Positions 25,369 to 34,387 of a stretch of 64,000 bases of DNA are shown here, piece by piece; position 1 is the first letter of the stretch; each line of letters starts with the position of its first letter. The notes under the pieces were generated by a model. It ran no database searches. It worked only from the letters and a program-made list of their open reading frames with translations, and had not been told where the DNA came from. Source of the stretch: Roseateles_B flavus (GTDB taxonomy: Bacteria; Pseudomonadota; Gammaproteobacteria; Burkholderiales; Burkholderiaceae_C); the NCBI RefSeq assembly GCF_039872765.1, contig NZ_JBDPZC010000007.1:124001-188000 (forward strand), given 5' to 3'. Both the position numbers and the translations under genes were made by a program.

Positions 25369-28047
25369 ATGGATGCGCACCCCGCCCACCCCCTGGCCCG
25401 CCGGATGCTGCCCGAGCTCTGGCGCGTGCTGCGGCCCTGGCGCGGCCGCGTGCTGCTGGCGCTGGCCCTGCTGCTGCTGTCCCGGCTCGCCGCCGTGGGG
25501 GTGCCGGGTCTGCTGAAGGCGGTGGTGGATGCGCTGACGCCGGGCTTCACGCCTGCGGGCGCGCTGGCCCTGCCGGCCTGGCTGCTGCTGGCCTACGCGC
25601 TGCTGCGCTATGCCTCCACCCTGTTCACCGAGCTGCGCGACCTGGTCTTCGCCCGCGTGGGCAAGCAGGTGCTGGGGGACTACGCCGAACGCGTCTTCGC
25701 CCACCTGCTGGCCCTGAGCCCGCGCTTCCATGCGCGGCGCCAGACGGGCAGCCTGCTGCGGGAGGTGGAGCGGGGCACCGACGGCCTGGGCTATCTGCTG
25801 GGCGCGGGCCTCTTCACCGTGCTGCCGACGGCGGTCGAGTTCCTGGCGGTGCTGGGCGTGCTCGGCCTCAACTACGGCAGCCGCTACCTGCTGGTCATCG
25901 TCGCCACGCTGATGGGCTATGTGAGCTGGACGAGCTGGAAGACCCGGGCCCGCGTCGAAAGCCAGCGCGAGATGAACCGCCATGACAGCCGCGCCCACGA
26001 CCTGCTGGTGGACACCTTGCTGAACCATGAGGCCGTCCGCGCGCACGGGCGCGAGGCCGGCGAGCGCGCGCGCTACCGGCAGGTGCTCACGCAGTGGGTG
26101 GACGGCGCGGTGCGCAGCCAGCGGCGCCTCACCGCCCTGCACCTGGGGCAGGGCGCGGTGATCGCCCTGGGTGTGGGCGCGGCCATGCTGCTGGCGGGGC
26201 GCGACACCCTGGCCGGGCGCATGAGCATCGGGGACCTGGTCCTCGTCAACGCCTACCTGATCCAGGTCTTCCTGCCGCTCAACACCCTGGGCTTCGTCTT
26301 CCGCGAGACGCGGGACGCCCTGCTCAATGCCGAGCAGCTCTTCGCCCTGCTGCGCCAGGAGGTCGAGATCCGCGACAGCCCGCAGGCCCGCCCGCTGCGC
26401 CTGCAGGACACCACGCTGCGCTTCGAGCGCGTCGACTTCAGCTACGAGCCGCAGCGCCAGGTGGTGCATGAGCTCTCGCTGGAGATCCCGCACGGCCAGC
26501 GCTTCGCCGTGGTCGGCAGCAGCGGTTCCGGCAAGTCCACGCTGGCACGGCTGCTGATGCGCCTGTACGAGCCGGACGCGGGCCGCATCAGCATCGGCGG
26601 GCAGGGCCTGCCGGAGGTGACGCTGCAGAGCCTGCGCGACGCCATCGGCCTGGTGCCGCAGGAGCCGCTGCTCTTCAATGACAGCATCGCCTACAACATC
26701 GCCTACGGCCGGCCAGAGGCCAGCCGCGCGGAGGTGGAGGCCGCCGCCCGTGCGGCGCAGGCGGACGCCTTCATCCAGCTCCTGCCCGAGGGTTACGAGA
26801 CGGTGGTGGGCGAGCGCGGGGCGCGGCTCTCGGGCGGGGAGCGTCAGCGCATCGCCATCGCCCGTGCGCTGCTGAAGAACCCGCCCATCATGGTGCTGGA
26901 CGAGGCCACCTCGGCCCTGGACACCCGCTCCGAGCGCGCCATCCAGGCCGCCCTGGACCAGGCGGCCCGGCAGCGCACGGCGCTGATCATCGCCCACCGT
27001 CTGTCCACCGTCGTGGACGCCGACCAGATCGTGGTGATGGACCGTGGCCGCATCGTCGAGCAGGGCGGCCATGCCACCCTGCTGGAGCGCGGCGGGCTCT
27101 ACGCCCAGCTGTGGACCCTGCAGCGCCAGGAGGAGCAGGCGCAGACCCTGGCTCGCCGCCTGAGCCAGCATCCGGTGAACCTGGCGGGTCTGCTGATCCT
27201 GGCGCTGGACAGCCTGCACGGTCAGCTCGACGCCCAGCGTACCGAGCTCTTCACCAGCATCGACATGAGCGTGGCCCGCGTGATGGGCGACGCCAGCCAG
27301 ATGGCGCGCATCGTGCAGCTGGTCTGCGAGCTGGCTCTGCAGGCCGCGGCGGGCGGGCGCATGGAGGCCCGTCTCTCGCGCGAGGCCCTCAGCAGCCGGC
27401 TGGCGCTGACCAGCCATGGCCTGCCCGAGTCCCACGAGGCGCCGGACACCCTGGAGCTGCGCACGCTGGTGGACGAGGCCGGCGGGCGCCTGCTGCTGCA
27501 GCGCGACTCGCCGTCCGACCTCAGCGTGCAGGTGGCCTTCGCGCTGCCGGTGCTCGCGGCAGACGCGGCGCGCCCCTGGTCGGCGACCGCGGAGCTGCCG
27601 ACGCCCGAGGCCTCCCCGCTCCTGGGCGCCGGGCCGGGCCTGCACGGCATGCGCCTGATGTGTATCGACGACGATGAGGACGCCCTGGCCTCGCTGGCGG
27701 CGTTGCTGGAAGGCGAGGGCGCCCAGGTGGAGGCGGTGGGCAGCGGACCGGAGGCCCTGCAGCGCCTGAGCGCCCGCGACAGCGCGCACTGGCCCGATGC
27801 GCTGATCTGCGACATCGTGCTGGGCCAGGAGGACGGCCATGCCGTGGCCCGCAGCATCCGCAGCCTGGAGGCGCAGCGGGACACGCCGCTGGCCCGGCGC
27901 CTGCCCGCGGTGGCCCTCACCGGCATGGCCCAGCCCGAGGACCGTCTGCGCGCGCTGGCCGCCGGCTTCCAGCGCCACCTGGCCAAGCCGGTGATGCCCC
28001 AGGAGCTGCTGCGGGTGCTGCGCCAGCTGGTGCGCCCGCAGGCCTGA
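25369..28047 (+). CDS. ABC exporter fused to degenerate kinase ATPase and receiver domains
   Basis: 892 residues from the ATG at 25369 (a TTG at 25327 is another option). Residues about 1-345 are a six-helix ABC exporter domain of the Atm1/HMT1 type. The nucleotide-binding domain has Walker A GSSGSGKST (K389), signature LSGGERQ (about 487), Walker B IMVLDEATS (about 508) and H-loop AHR (about 543). Residues about 590-755 align with a histidine-kinase HATPase region (VNLAGLLILALDSL, VMGDASQMARIVQLV) but lack the N and G boxes and have no phospho-histidine motif. Residues about 760-890 are a receiver domain with CIDDDED, phospho-acceptor D815 in ICDIVLG, ALTGMA and K873 in LAKPV. I know no described protein with this order. 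Confidence 0.88.
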   Translation: MDAHPAHPLARRMLPELWRVLRPWRGRVLLALALLLLSRLAAVGVPGLLKAVVDALTPGFTPAGALALPAWLLLAYALLRYASTLFTELRDLVFARVGKQVLGDYAERVFAHLLALSPRFHARRQTGSLLREVERGTDGLGYLLGAGLFTVLPTAVEFLAVLGVLGLNYGSRYLLVIVATLMGYVSWTSWKTRARVESQREMNRHDSRAHDLLVDTLLNHEAVRAHGREAGERARYRQVLTQWVDGAVRSQRRLTALHLGQGAVIALGVGAAMLLAGRDTLAGRMSIGDLVLVNAYLIQVFLPLNTLGFVFRETRDALLNAEQLFALLRQEVEIRDSPQARPLRLQDTTLRFERVDFSYEPQRQVVHELSLEIPHGQRFAVVGSSGSGKSTLARLLMRLYEPDAGRISIGGQGLPEVTLQSLRDAIGLVPQEPLLFNDSIAYNIAYGRPEASRAEVEAAARAAQADAFIQLLPEGYETVVGERGARLSGGERQRIAIARALLKNPPIMVLDEATSALDTRSERAIQAALDQAARQRTALIIAHRLSTVVDADQIVVMDRGRIVEQGGHATLLERGGLYAQLWTLQRQEEQAQTLARRLSQHPVNLAGLLILALDSLHGQLDAQRTELFTSIDMSVARVMGDASQMARIVQLVCELALQAAAGGRMEARLSREALSSRLALTSHGLPESHEAPDTLELRTLVDEAGGRLLLQRDSPSDLSVQVAFALPVLAADAARPWSATAELPTPEASPLLGAGPGLHGMRLMCIDDDEDALASLAALLEGEGAQVEAVGSGPEALQRLSARDSAHWPDALICDIVLGQEDGHAVARSIRSLEAQRDTPLARRLPAVALTGMAQPEDRLRALAAGFQRHLAKPVMPQELLRVLRQLVRPQA

Positions 28048-28078
28048 GCGGCGGCCGACCGGGCCGGGCCTGGAGCCT

Positions 28079-28092
28079 GGCACGCCGTGTGC
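28079..28092 (+). promoter_or_regulatory. Candidate sigma-54 promoter (DUF2789 gene)
   Basis: TGGCACGCCGTGTGC: perfect -24 half, GTGC at -12; 90 nt upstream of 28183. Right-most element of the cluster. Confidence 0.5.
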
Positions 28093-28182
28093 CGCACCCC
28101 CCCGGGCAGGCGCCGTCGCCGCGGAAGGCCCGGCATTTCAGGCGGCAGGCCTGCCACTGCAGCGCATACGGAGGCCCCGCCC

Positions 28183-28440
28183 ATGAACCTGATGAACCAC
28201 CGCTTCTCGGACCTGTTCGCCCAGCTGGGCCTGCCGGATCATCCGGAGGAGATCCGGCATTTCATCTGGCAGCACTCGCCCCTGGACCCCGCCCTGCGCA
28301 TCGACGAGGCGCCGTTCTGGACGCCCGCCCAGGCCCGGCTTCTGCGCGAGGAGCTGTCGGCCAACGCTGACTGGGCGCAGCTGGTGGATCAGCTCAGCAA
28401 CGCGCTGCGCGAGGAGTATGTGCCCGGCGATATCGAGTGA
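28183..28440 (+). CDS. DUF2789 protein
   Basis: 85 residues behind CGGAGG. The whole length matches the DUF2789 pattern: FSDLFAQLGLPDHPEEIRHFIWQHSPL, FWTPAQARLLREEL, WAQLVDQLSNALRE. A small soluble, mostly helical protein of unknown function. It closes the run of genes with -24/-12 elements. Confidence 0.85.
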   Translation: MNLMNHRFSDLFAQLGLPDHPEEIRHFIWQHSPLDPALRIDEAPFWTPAQARLLREELSANADWAQLVDQLSNALREEYVPGDIE

Positions 28441-28463
28441 AGCCCGAGTGGAGCCGCCCGAGC

Positions 28464-29018
28464 TCAGCCCTGCAGCAGCTTGTGCACCAGCTCCGGGGTG
28501 GTGGCGGCCTGGTACTTCTTCATCAGCCGGGCGCGGTAGACGTCCACCGTGCGCGGGCTGATGTCCAGGCGCTTGCCGATCAGCTTGCTGGTCAGCCCCT
28601 CGATGAGCAGGGCGGCGATCTCGCGCTCGCGCGGGGTCAGGTCGCCCGTGATGCGGCGGCGGGCGGAGAGGTCCTCGAAGCTCCAGATGCCCTGGGCATG
28701 CGGCTCCTCGGGCCGCAGGGCCCGGCCGGCCACGTGGCACCAGAAGAGCTCGCCCTGGGTGGGGCCGCCCACGCGCTTCATCACCCGGTCGTCGGCGTAG
28801 TAGCCGCGGGCGTCCAGGCTGGCGGCGATGCGCTCGCCCATGCGTTCGAACTCGTCCGGGCTGGGGTAGAGCAGGGCGAAGCTCTGGCCGATCAGCTGCT
28901 CGCGCGTGGCGCCGAAGATGGCCAGGGCCTGCTCGTTGCAGTCGCGGATGAGCCGCCGCTCCGACAGCATCAGACCCACGGGCGCCTGGTGGAAGGCGAT
29001 GCGGTAGTCCAGCGTCAT
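28464..29018 (-). CDS. PAS-LuxR transcriptional regulator
   Basis: 184 residues. An N-terminal PAS domain (YRIAFHQAPVGLMLSERRLIRDCNEQALAIFG) is followed by a LuxR-type helix-turn-helix (GDLTPREREIAALLIEGLTSKLIGKRLDISPRTVDVYRARLMKKY). No receiver domain, so the signal is probably a small molecule or cofactor bound by PAS. Its start lies 10 bp after the thioesterase stop, so the two form an operon divergent from scoAB, which it may control. Confidence 0.88.
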   Translation of the reverse strand: MTLDYRIAFHQAPVGLMLSERRLIRDCNEQALAIFGATREQLIGQSFALLYPSPDEFERMGERIAASLDARGYYADDRVMKRVGGPTQGELFWCHVAGRALRPEEPHAQGIWSFEDLSARRRITGDLTPREREIAALLIEGLTSKLIGKRLDISPRTVDVYRARLMKKYQAATTPELVHKLLQG

Positions 29019-29028
29019 GGCCGGCGCG

Positions 29029-29430
29029 TCAGAGCAGGGCGTAGGTGGTGGTGGCCTGCACGGCCAGTCGGCCCTGCTCGTCCAGGATGTCGATGCTGCC
29101 GAAGGCCAGGCTCTTGCCGCTGCGCAGCACCCGGGCCTGCACCGTGGCATGGCTGCCGCTCAGGGGGCGCAGGAAGCTGGTCTGCAGCTGCACCGTGGTC
29201 ATGGGCTTGAAGGCGCCCAACTGGCTCATCATGGCCAGCACCATGGCGGTGTCGGCCGCGGCCATGGCGGTCTGACCGCACATGACGCCCCCCACGTGCA
29301 CGAAGTCCGGCTTGATGGGCAGGCGCAAGCTCACGAGACCGGGCTCGCTGGACTGCACCTCCAGGCCCATCTGCGCGATCCAGGGCGCGAAGATCTCTGG
29401 GATGGCGGCTTGCAGCGCATCAGCGTTCAT
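29029..29430 (-). CDS. PaaI-type hotdog thioesterase
   Basis: 133 residues from the ATG at 29430 (AAGGAAA upstream). The hotdog fold shows the family motif VHVGGVMCGQTAMAAADTAMVLAM with the catalytic Asp in the central helix, then TTVQLQTSFLRPL. Members hydrolyse acyl-CoA thioesters; the neighbouring CoA-transferase genes suggest short-chain or branched acyl-CoA turnover, but the substrate is not visible. Confidence 0.85.
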   Translation of the reverse strand: MNADALQAAIPEIFAPWIAQMGLEVQSSEPGLVSLRLPIKPDFVHVGGVMCGQTAMAAADTAMVLAMMSQLGAFKPMTTVQLQTSFLRPLSGSHATVQARVLRSGKSLAFGSIDILDEQGRLAVQATTTYALL

Positions 29431-29460
29431 GGGGTTTCCTTGGGGGGCGATAGTCAATTC

Positions 29461-29492
29461 TACGTAACGACTACGTAAAGGCATACGTAGTA
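29461..29492. promoter_or_regulatory. Three phased TACGTA palindromes
   Basis: TACGTA at 29461-29466, 29472-29477 and 29484-29489, spaced 11 and 12 bp (about one helix turn), the last followed by GTAC symmetry. They lie between the divergent thioesterase-regulator and scoAB operons, in a patch much richer in AT than its surroundings. Probably an operator for both promoters. Confidence 0.6.
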
Positions 29493-29546
29493 CGCTTCGG
29501 CGCTGTGGCCGCGGACTGCGGCACGCCTTTCCACCAGGAGATCCCG

Positions 29547-30245
29547 ATGAACAAGCTTTACCCCAGCGCCGCCGCGGCCCTGGACGGCATCGTCAAGGAC
29601 GGCCAGTTGCTGGCCGTGGGCGGTTTCGGTCTGTGCGGCATTCCCGAAGCCCTGATCGCCGCCCTGCGTGACAGCGGCGTCAAGAACCTCACCGTCACCT
29701 CCAACAACGCCGGCGTGGACGGCTTCGGCCTGGGCCAGCTGCTGGAAACGCGCCAGATCAGGAAGATGATCTCCAGCTACGTGGGCGAGAACAAGGAGTT
29801 CGAGCGCCAGTACCTGGCCGGCGAGCTGGAGCTGGAATTCACGCCGCAAGGCACCCTGGCCGAGAAGCTGCGCGCCGGTGGCGCCGGCATCCCCGCCTTC
29901 TTCACCCGCACCGGCGTGGGCACCATCGTGGCCGAGGGCAAGGAGCTGCGCGAGTTCGACGGCCAGACCTATGTCATGGAGCGCGCCCTGGTGCCCGAGG
30001 TGTCCCTGGTCAAGGCCCACATCGCCGACAAGAGCGGCAACCTCGTGTTCCGCCGCACCGCCCGCAACTTCAATCCGGCCGCCGCCATGGCCGGCAAGAT
30101 CACCGTGGTGGAGGTGGAGCAGGTCGTGGAGATCGGCGAGCTCGATCCGGACGCCATCCACCTTCCGGGCATCTATGTGCACCGCATCGTGCACAACCCG
30201 AATCCCGAGAAGCGCATCGAGAAGCGCACGACCCGTACTGCCTGA
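29547..30245 (+). CDS. scoA: 3-oxoacid CoA-transferase subunit A
   Basis: 232 residues behind AGGAG. With ScoB it transfers CoA from succinyl-CoA to acetoacetate or similar 3-oxo acids. It has the family glycine motif VGGFGLCGIPEALIAAL, NNAGVDGFGLG, and YVMERALVPEVSLVKAHIADKSGNLVFR. ScoB follows after 10 bp. Upstream lies the TACGTA cluster that probably controls the operon. Confidence 0.95.
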   Translation: MNKLYPSAAAALDGIVKDGQLLAVGGFGLCGIPEALIAALRDSGVKNLTVTSNNAGVDGFGLGQLLETRQIRKMISSYVGENKEFERQYLAGELELEFTPQGTLAEKLRAGGAGIPAFFTRTGVGTIVAEGKELREFDGQTYVMERALVPEVSLVKAHIADKSGNLVFRRTARNFNPAAAMAGKITVVEVEQVVEIGELDPDAIHLPGIYVHRIVHNPNPEKRIEKRTTRTA

Positions 30246-30255
30246 GGAGACGACC

Positions 30256-30894
30256 ATGGCCTGGACCCAAGACCAAATGGCAGCCCGCGCTGCCCAGGAA
30301 CTGCAAGACGGCTTCTACGTGAACCTCGGCATCGGCATCCCGACCCTGGTGGCCAACCACGTGCCCGCGCACATGGACGTCTGGCTGCAGAGCGAGAACG
30401 GCATGCTGGGCATCGGCCCCTTCCCGACGGAAGAGGAGGTCGACGCCGACCTGATCAATGCCGGCAAGCAGACCGTCACCACCATCCCCGGCTCGTCCAT
30501 CTTCGGCAGCCATGACTCCTTCGCGATGATCCGCGGCGGCAAGATCAACCTGTCCATCCTGGGCGCCATGCAGGTGACCGCCCAGGGCGACCTGGCCAAC
30601 TGGATGATCCCCGGCAAGATGGTCAAGGGCATGGGCGGCGCCATGGACCTGGTGGCCGGCGTCAAGCGCGTGATCGTGCTGATGGAGCACGTGGCCCGCA
30701 AGAAAGACGGCACCGAGGACATGAAGATCCTGCCCCAGTGCACCCTGCCGCTGACCGGCAAGGGCGTGGTCAACCGCATCATCACCGACCTGGCCGTGAT
30801 GGACGTGACGCCCGAGGGCCTGAAGCTCGTCGAGCTGGCCGAGGGCGTGACGCGCGAGTTCGTGCAGAGCAAGACCGGCGTGCCGCTGATCTGA
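30256..30894 (+). CDS. scoB: 3-oxoacid CoA-transferase subunit B
   Basis: 212 residues behind GAGGAG. It has the catalytic glutamate in SENGMLGIGP, FYVNLGIGIPTLVANHVP, and DLANWMIPGKMVKGMGGAMDLV. Forms the active heterodimer or heterotetramer with ScoA. A strong terminator follows the stop. Confidence 0.95.
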   Translation: MAWTQDQMAARAAQELQDGFYVNLGIGIPTLVANHVPAHMDVWLQSENGMLGIGPFPTEEEVDADLINAGKQTVTTIPGSSIFGSHDSFAMIRGGKINLSILGAMQVTAQGDLANWMIPGKMVKGMGGAMDLVAGVKRVIVLMEHVARKKDGTEDMKILPQCTLPLTGKGVVNRIITDLAVMDVTPEGLKLVELAEGVTREFVQSKTGVPLI

Positions 30895-30915
30895 GCCTGG
30901 GAAGCGTCCCGCCTT

Positions 30916-30943
30916 GAAGAGCCGACCTCGCGTCGGCTTTTTT
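30916..30943 (+). terminator. Rho-independent terminator after scoB
   Basis: Stem AGCCGAC / GTCGGCT (30920-30926, 30932-30938) followed by a T run. Confidence 0.85.
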
Positions 30944-31153
30944 CATGGGGAGTCGCGGCCAGGTAAAGATGCGTCAAGACGCCGACGGCGGTCTGTCGCG
31001 CAAGTCCTTGTCAGCGTTGACAACAACGGGCGCCGTGCCCCTCGGCGTCGTTAACGAATGCTTGCGACATTGCTGTGGCAATTCGCATGGCGGACAGTTT
31101 GATGCCCTAGGCTGCGCGGATTCCGTTTTTCCTCACGCTGCCTGGAGCCTGCC

Positions 31154-32926
31154 ATGAGCGCCATCGACCTCGCCGACGCCGAGCCCGCCCTCCGCCCCAC
31201 TGCTGATGCTGCCGCCATCGAGGCACCGCCCGCCGGCGAGCCCAGGACCGCTGCCTGGCCCGGCGTGGCGGCCCTGGCTGCCGCCCTGCCGCTGGCAGCC
31301 TGTGGTGGCGGTGGTGGGGACAGCGCCTCACCCTCGCCCAGCCCGACCCCGACGCCCACCCCCACGCCGGTCCCGACCCCCGTCCCCGCGCCCCCGCCCG
31401 CCCAGCCCACTGACGCCAGCGCCGCCCGCTTCCTGACCCAGGCGGGCTTCAATGCCACGCCCGAGGCCATTGCCACCGTCAAGACCCAGGGCTACGCCGC
31501 CTGGCTGGACGCCGAGTTCGCCAAGCCCCTCAGCCAGAGCCACTTCGACTGGATGATCGCCAAGGGCTACGGCGGCGTGGACTTCCGCAACGACTTCCGC
31601 GGCGTGGACAACACCATCTGGCGCAAGCTGATCAGCTCGCCCGACGCCCTGCGCCAGCGCGTGGTGCTGGCCCTCAGTGAGATCTTTGTGGTCTCCATGG
31701 CCGGCATCCCGGTGGCCTGGCGCGGCATGGCCGTCGCCAGCTACCTGGACATGCTGGAGGCCAAGGCCTTCACCAGCTACCGGGAGCTGCTGGAGGGGGT
31801 GACGCTCTCCAACGCCATGGGCGTCTACCTGAACATGCGCGGCAACCAGAAGGAGAACACCAAGACCGGCCGCGTGCCCGACGAGAACTACGCCCGCGAG
31901 GTGATGCAGCTCTTCAGCATCGGCCTGTACCAGCTCAACCTCGACGGCAGCCTCAAGCTCAACGGCGGCAAGCCCATGGAGACTTACGGGCAGGCCGAGA
32001 TCACCGAGCTGGCCAAGGTGCTGACCGGCTGGGAATTCGACGGCGCCAATGCCGACGACCCCAGCTTCATGCGCAAGCCCATGGTCAACATCGCGACCCG
32101 CTTCTCGACTGGCCCGAAGCGGGTGCTCAACGTCAGCATTCCCGAGACCGCCGACGGCCCGGCGGCGCTGAAGATCGTGCTGGACACCCTGGCCAACCAT
32201 GCCAACACCGCGCCCTTCATCTCGCGCCAGCTGATCCAGCGCCTGGTCTGCTCCAACCCGAGCCCGGCCTATGTGCAGCGCGTGGCCACCGTCTTCAACA
32301 ACAACGGCCAGGGCCAGCGCGGCGACATGAAGGCCGTGCTCAAGGCCATCCTGCTGGACAGCGAGGCCCGCTCGCCCGGCGGCGGCCCGGACGTCGGCAA
32401 GCTGCGTGAGCCCGTGCAGCGCTTCGTGCAGTGGGCCCGCCTGGCCGGGCTGACCTCACCGACGGAGCTGTGGAACATCGGCGACCTCAGCAACCCGGCC
32501 AACCGCCTGGGCCAGAGCCCGCTGCACAGCCCCTCGGTCTTCAACTTCTTCCGCCCCGGCTACGTGCCGCCCAACTCCGTGCTGGGGGACAACAAGGTCA
32601 CCGCGCCCGAGTTCCAGCTGCTCAACGAGAGCACGGTGGCGGGCTACCTCAACTTCATGCAGGGCGTGATCGCCAATGGCATCGGCGAGCTCAAGCCCGT
32701 CTACACCGCCTTCGACGCCCTGGCGCTTGACCCGCCCAAGCTCGTGGCCCAGCTGGCGCTGCTGCTGGGCGGTGACACCATCAGCGGCAACACACAAGCC
32801 CTCATCGCCAACGCCATCGGCGCCATCGCGGCCAGCAACGTGGCCAACGATGCCGGGCGCCTCAACCGCGTGCGAGCCACGGTGCTGATGCTGATGGCCT
32901 GCCCCGAGTACCTGATCCAGAAGTGA
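31154..32926 (+). CDS. DUF1800 protein, probable lipoprotein
   Basis: 590 residues. Residues 1-50 contain a weakly hydrophobic stretch ending LPLAAC and a glycine run, which looks like a late lipobox, then a Ser/Pro/Thr-Pro repeat linker. The DUF1800 body runs from ASAARFLTQAGFNATPEAI through DENYAREVMQLFSIGLYQLN to PSVFNFFRPGYVPPNS. DUF1800 genes almost always pair with DUF1501, as here (11 bp apart). The pair is exported; a function has not been assigned. Confidence 0.9.
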   Translation: MSAIDLADAEPALRPTADAAAIEAPPAGEPRTAAWPGVAALAAALPLAACGGGGGDSASPSPSPTPTPTPTPVPTPVPAPPPAQPTDASAARFLTQAGFNATPEAIATVKTQGYAAWLDAEFAKPLSQSHFDWMIAKGYGGVDFRNDFRGVDNTIWRKLISSPDALRQRVVLALSEIFVVSMAGIPVAWRGMAVASYLDMLEAKAFTSYRELLEGVTLSNAMGVYLNMRGNQKENTKTGRVPDENYAREVMQLFSIGLYQLNLDGSLKLNGGKPMETYGQAEITELAKVLTGWEFDGANADDPSFMRKPMVNIATRFSTGPKRVLNVSIPETADGPAALKIVLDTLANHANTAPFISRQLIQRLVCSNPSPAYVQRVATVFNNNGQGQRGDMKAVLKAILLDSEARSPGGGPDVGKLREPVQRFVQWARLAGLTSPTELWNIGDLSNPANRLGQSPLHSPSVFNFFRPGYVPPNSVLGDNKVTAPEFQLLNESTVAGYLNFMQGVIANGIGELKPVYTAFDALALDPPKLVAQLALLLGGDTISGNTQALIANAIGAIAASNVANDAGRLNRVRATVLMLMACPEYLIQK

Positions 32927-32937
32927 GGAGCGACGCC

Positions 32938-34326
32938 ATGCACATCAACAAGCTGCCCCAGCTGCAACGCCGCGAATTCCTGCGCCGCGCCTCGGCCCTG
33001 GGCCTGGCCGGCACCGCCGCCCCCTTCGCGCTCAACCTGGCCGCCATGGGCGAGGCCGCGGCGCAGTCCGCCGGCAACGACTACAAGGCCCTGGTCTGCG
33101 TCTTCCTCTATGGCGGCAATGACTACGGCAACACCCTGGTGCCCTATGACAGCGCCAGCTACAGCGCCTACGCCACCATCCGCGGCAGCATCGCCACCCC
33201 GCGCGACCAGCTGGCTGCCACCGCGCTGACCCCGCGCGTGGCTCTGCCCGACGGCCGCCAGATGGCCCTGGCGCCGCAGCTGGGCCGGCTCAAGACCCTG
33301 TTCGATGCCGGCCGCCTGGGCGTGCAGCTCAATGTGGGCACCCTGATCCAGCCCACCACCCTGGCCCAGTACAAGGCTCAGAGTGTGCCGTTGCCGCCCA
33401 AGCTCTTCTCCCACAATGACCAGCAGAGCGTCTGGCAGGCCTCCAGCCCCGAGGGTGCCGTGACCGGCTGGGGCGGCCGCATGGGCGACCGCTTCCTCGG
33501 CAGCAACGGCAACACCACGTTCACCTGCATCAACGCCTCGGGCAATGCCGTCTTCATGGCCGGCCAGCAGGCGGTGCAGTACCAGGTGGCCACCAATGGC
33601 GCCGTGGCCGTGAATGCCGTGACCAAGCCGCTGTACGGCTCCCAGCAATGCGCCGACGCCCTGCGCAGCCTCATCACCGCCCAGCGCTCGCACTGGATGG
33701 AGCAGGAGCTCAACCGGGTGGTGTCGCGCTCCATCTCGGCCCAGACCATCGTCTCCAGCGCGCTGACCAATCTGCCGCCGCTGACCACGGTCTTCGATCC
33801 GGCCAACAACCTGGCCCAGCAGCTGCAGATCGTGGCCCGGCTGATCGGCTCGCGTGCCAGCCTGGGGGTGAAGCGCCAGGTCTTCTTCGTCTCCATGGGC
33901 GGCTTCGACCTGCACGACTTCCTGCCCAATCAGCACCCGGGCCTGCTGACCGCGGTCAACGATGCCCTGGGTGCCTTCCATGACGCCACGGTGGAGCTGG
34001 GCGTTGCCGATGCCGTCACCACCTTCACCGCCTCCGACTTCGGCCGCACGCTCAGCAGCAATGGCGACGGCTCCGACCACGGCTGGGGCAGCCACCACTT
34101 CGTGATGGGCGGCGCGGTCAAGGGCGGCCGCTTCTGGGGGCAGTTGCCCTCGGTCTCGGTCAACGGGCCGGACGACGTCGGCCAGGGCCGCCTGCTGCCC
34201 ACCACCTCGGTCGACCAGCTGGGCGCCACCCTGGCCACCTGGATGGGCGTGAGCGCCGCAGACCTCCCCACCGTGCTGCCGCAGATCGGCAACTACACGG
34301 TCAAGGACGTGGGTTATTTCGCCTGA
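32938..34326 (+). CDS. DUF1501 protein with Tat signal
   Basis: 462 residues. A Tat signal RREFLRRASALGLAGTAAPF directs folded export. The DUF1501 domain, a sulfatase/alkaline-phosphatase-like fold, shows LVCVFLYGGNDYGNTLVPYD, FFVSMGGFDLHDF, and TASDFGRTLSSNGDGSDHGWGSHHFVMGG with likely metal ligands. Start chosen at 32938 behind GAGGAG; a GTG overlapping the DUF1800 stop is also in frame. Probably works with the DUF1800 product in the periplasm. Confidence 0.92.
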   Translation: MHINKLPQLQRREFLRRASALGLAGTAAPFALNLAAMGEAAAQSAGNDYKALVCVFLYGGNDYGNTLVPYDSASYSAYATIRGSIATPRDQLAATALTPRVALPDGRQMALAPQLGRLKTLFDAGRLGVQLNVGTLIQPTTLAQYKAQSVPLPPKLFSHNDQQSVWQASSPEGAVTGWGGRMGDRFLGSNGNTTFTCINASGNAVFMAGQQAVQYQVATNGAVAVNAVTKPLYGSQQCADALRSLITAQRSHWMEQELNRVVSRSISAQTIVSSALTNLPPLTTVFDPANNLAQQLQIVARLIGSRASLGVKRQVFFVSMGGFDLHDFLPNQHPGLLTAVNDALGAFHDATVELGVADAVTTFTASDFGRTLSSNGDGSDHGWGSHHFVMGGAVKGGRFWGQLPSVSVNGPDDVGQGRLLPTTSVDQLGATLATWMGVSAADLPTVLPQIGNYTVKDVGYFA

Positions 34327-34387
34327 GTGCAGGGCGGCGGCGGTGGCGGTCCTACACTGGCCGCCATCGTCGACATCCGAGCCTGCC

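Noticed and set aside
25243..28083. 946-codon open frame on the minus strand opposite the ABC fusion
   Set aside because: Same low-complexity composition and no domain; shadow of the ABC exporter gene.
28638..28654. GGGGTCAGGTCGCC in the LuxR regulator gene
   Set aside because: Resembles the dispersed 15-mer, but the codons are the conserved G-D-L-T-P of the LuxR helix-turn-helix, so protein constraint explains it.
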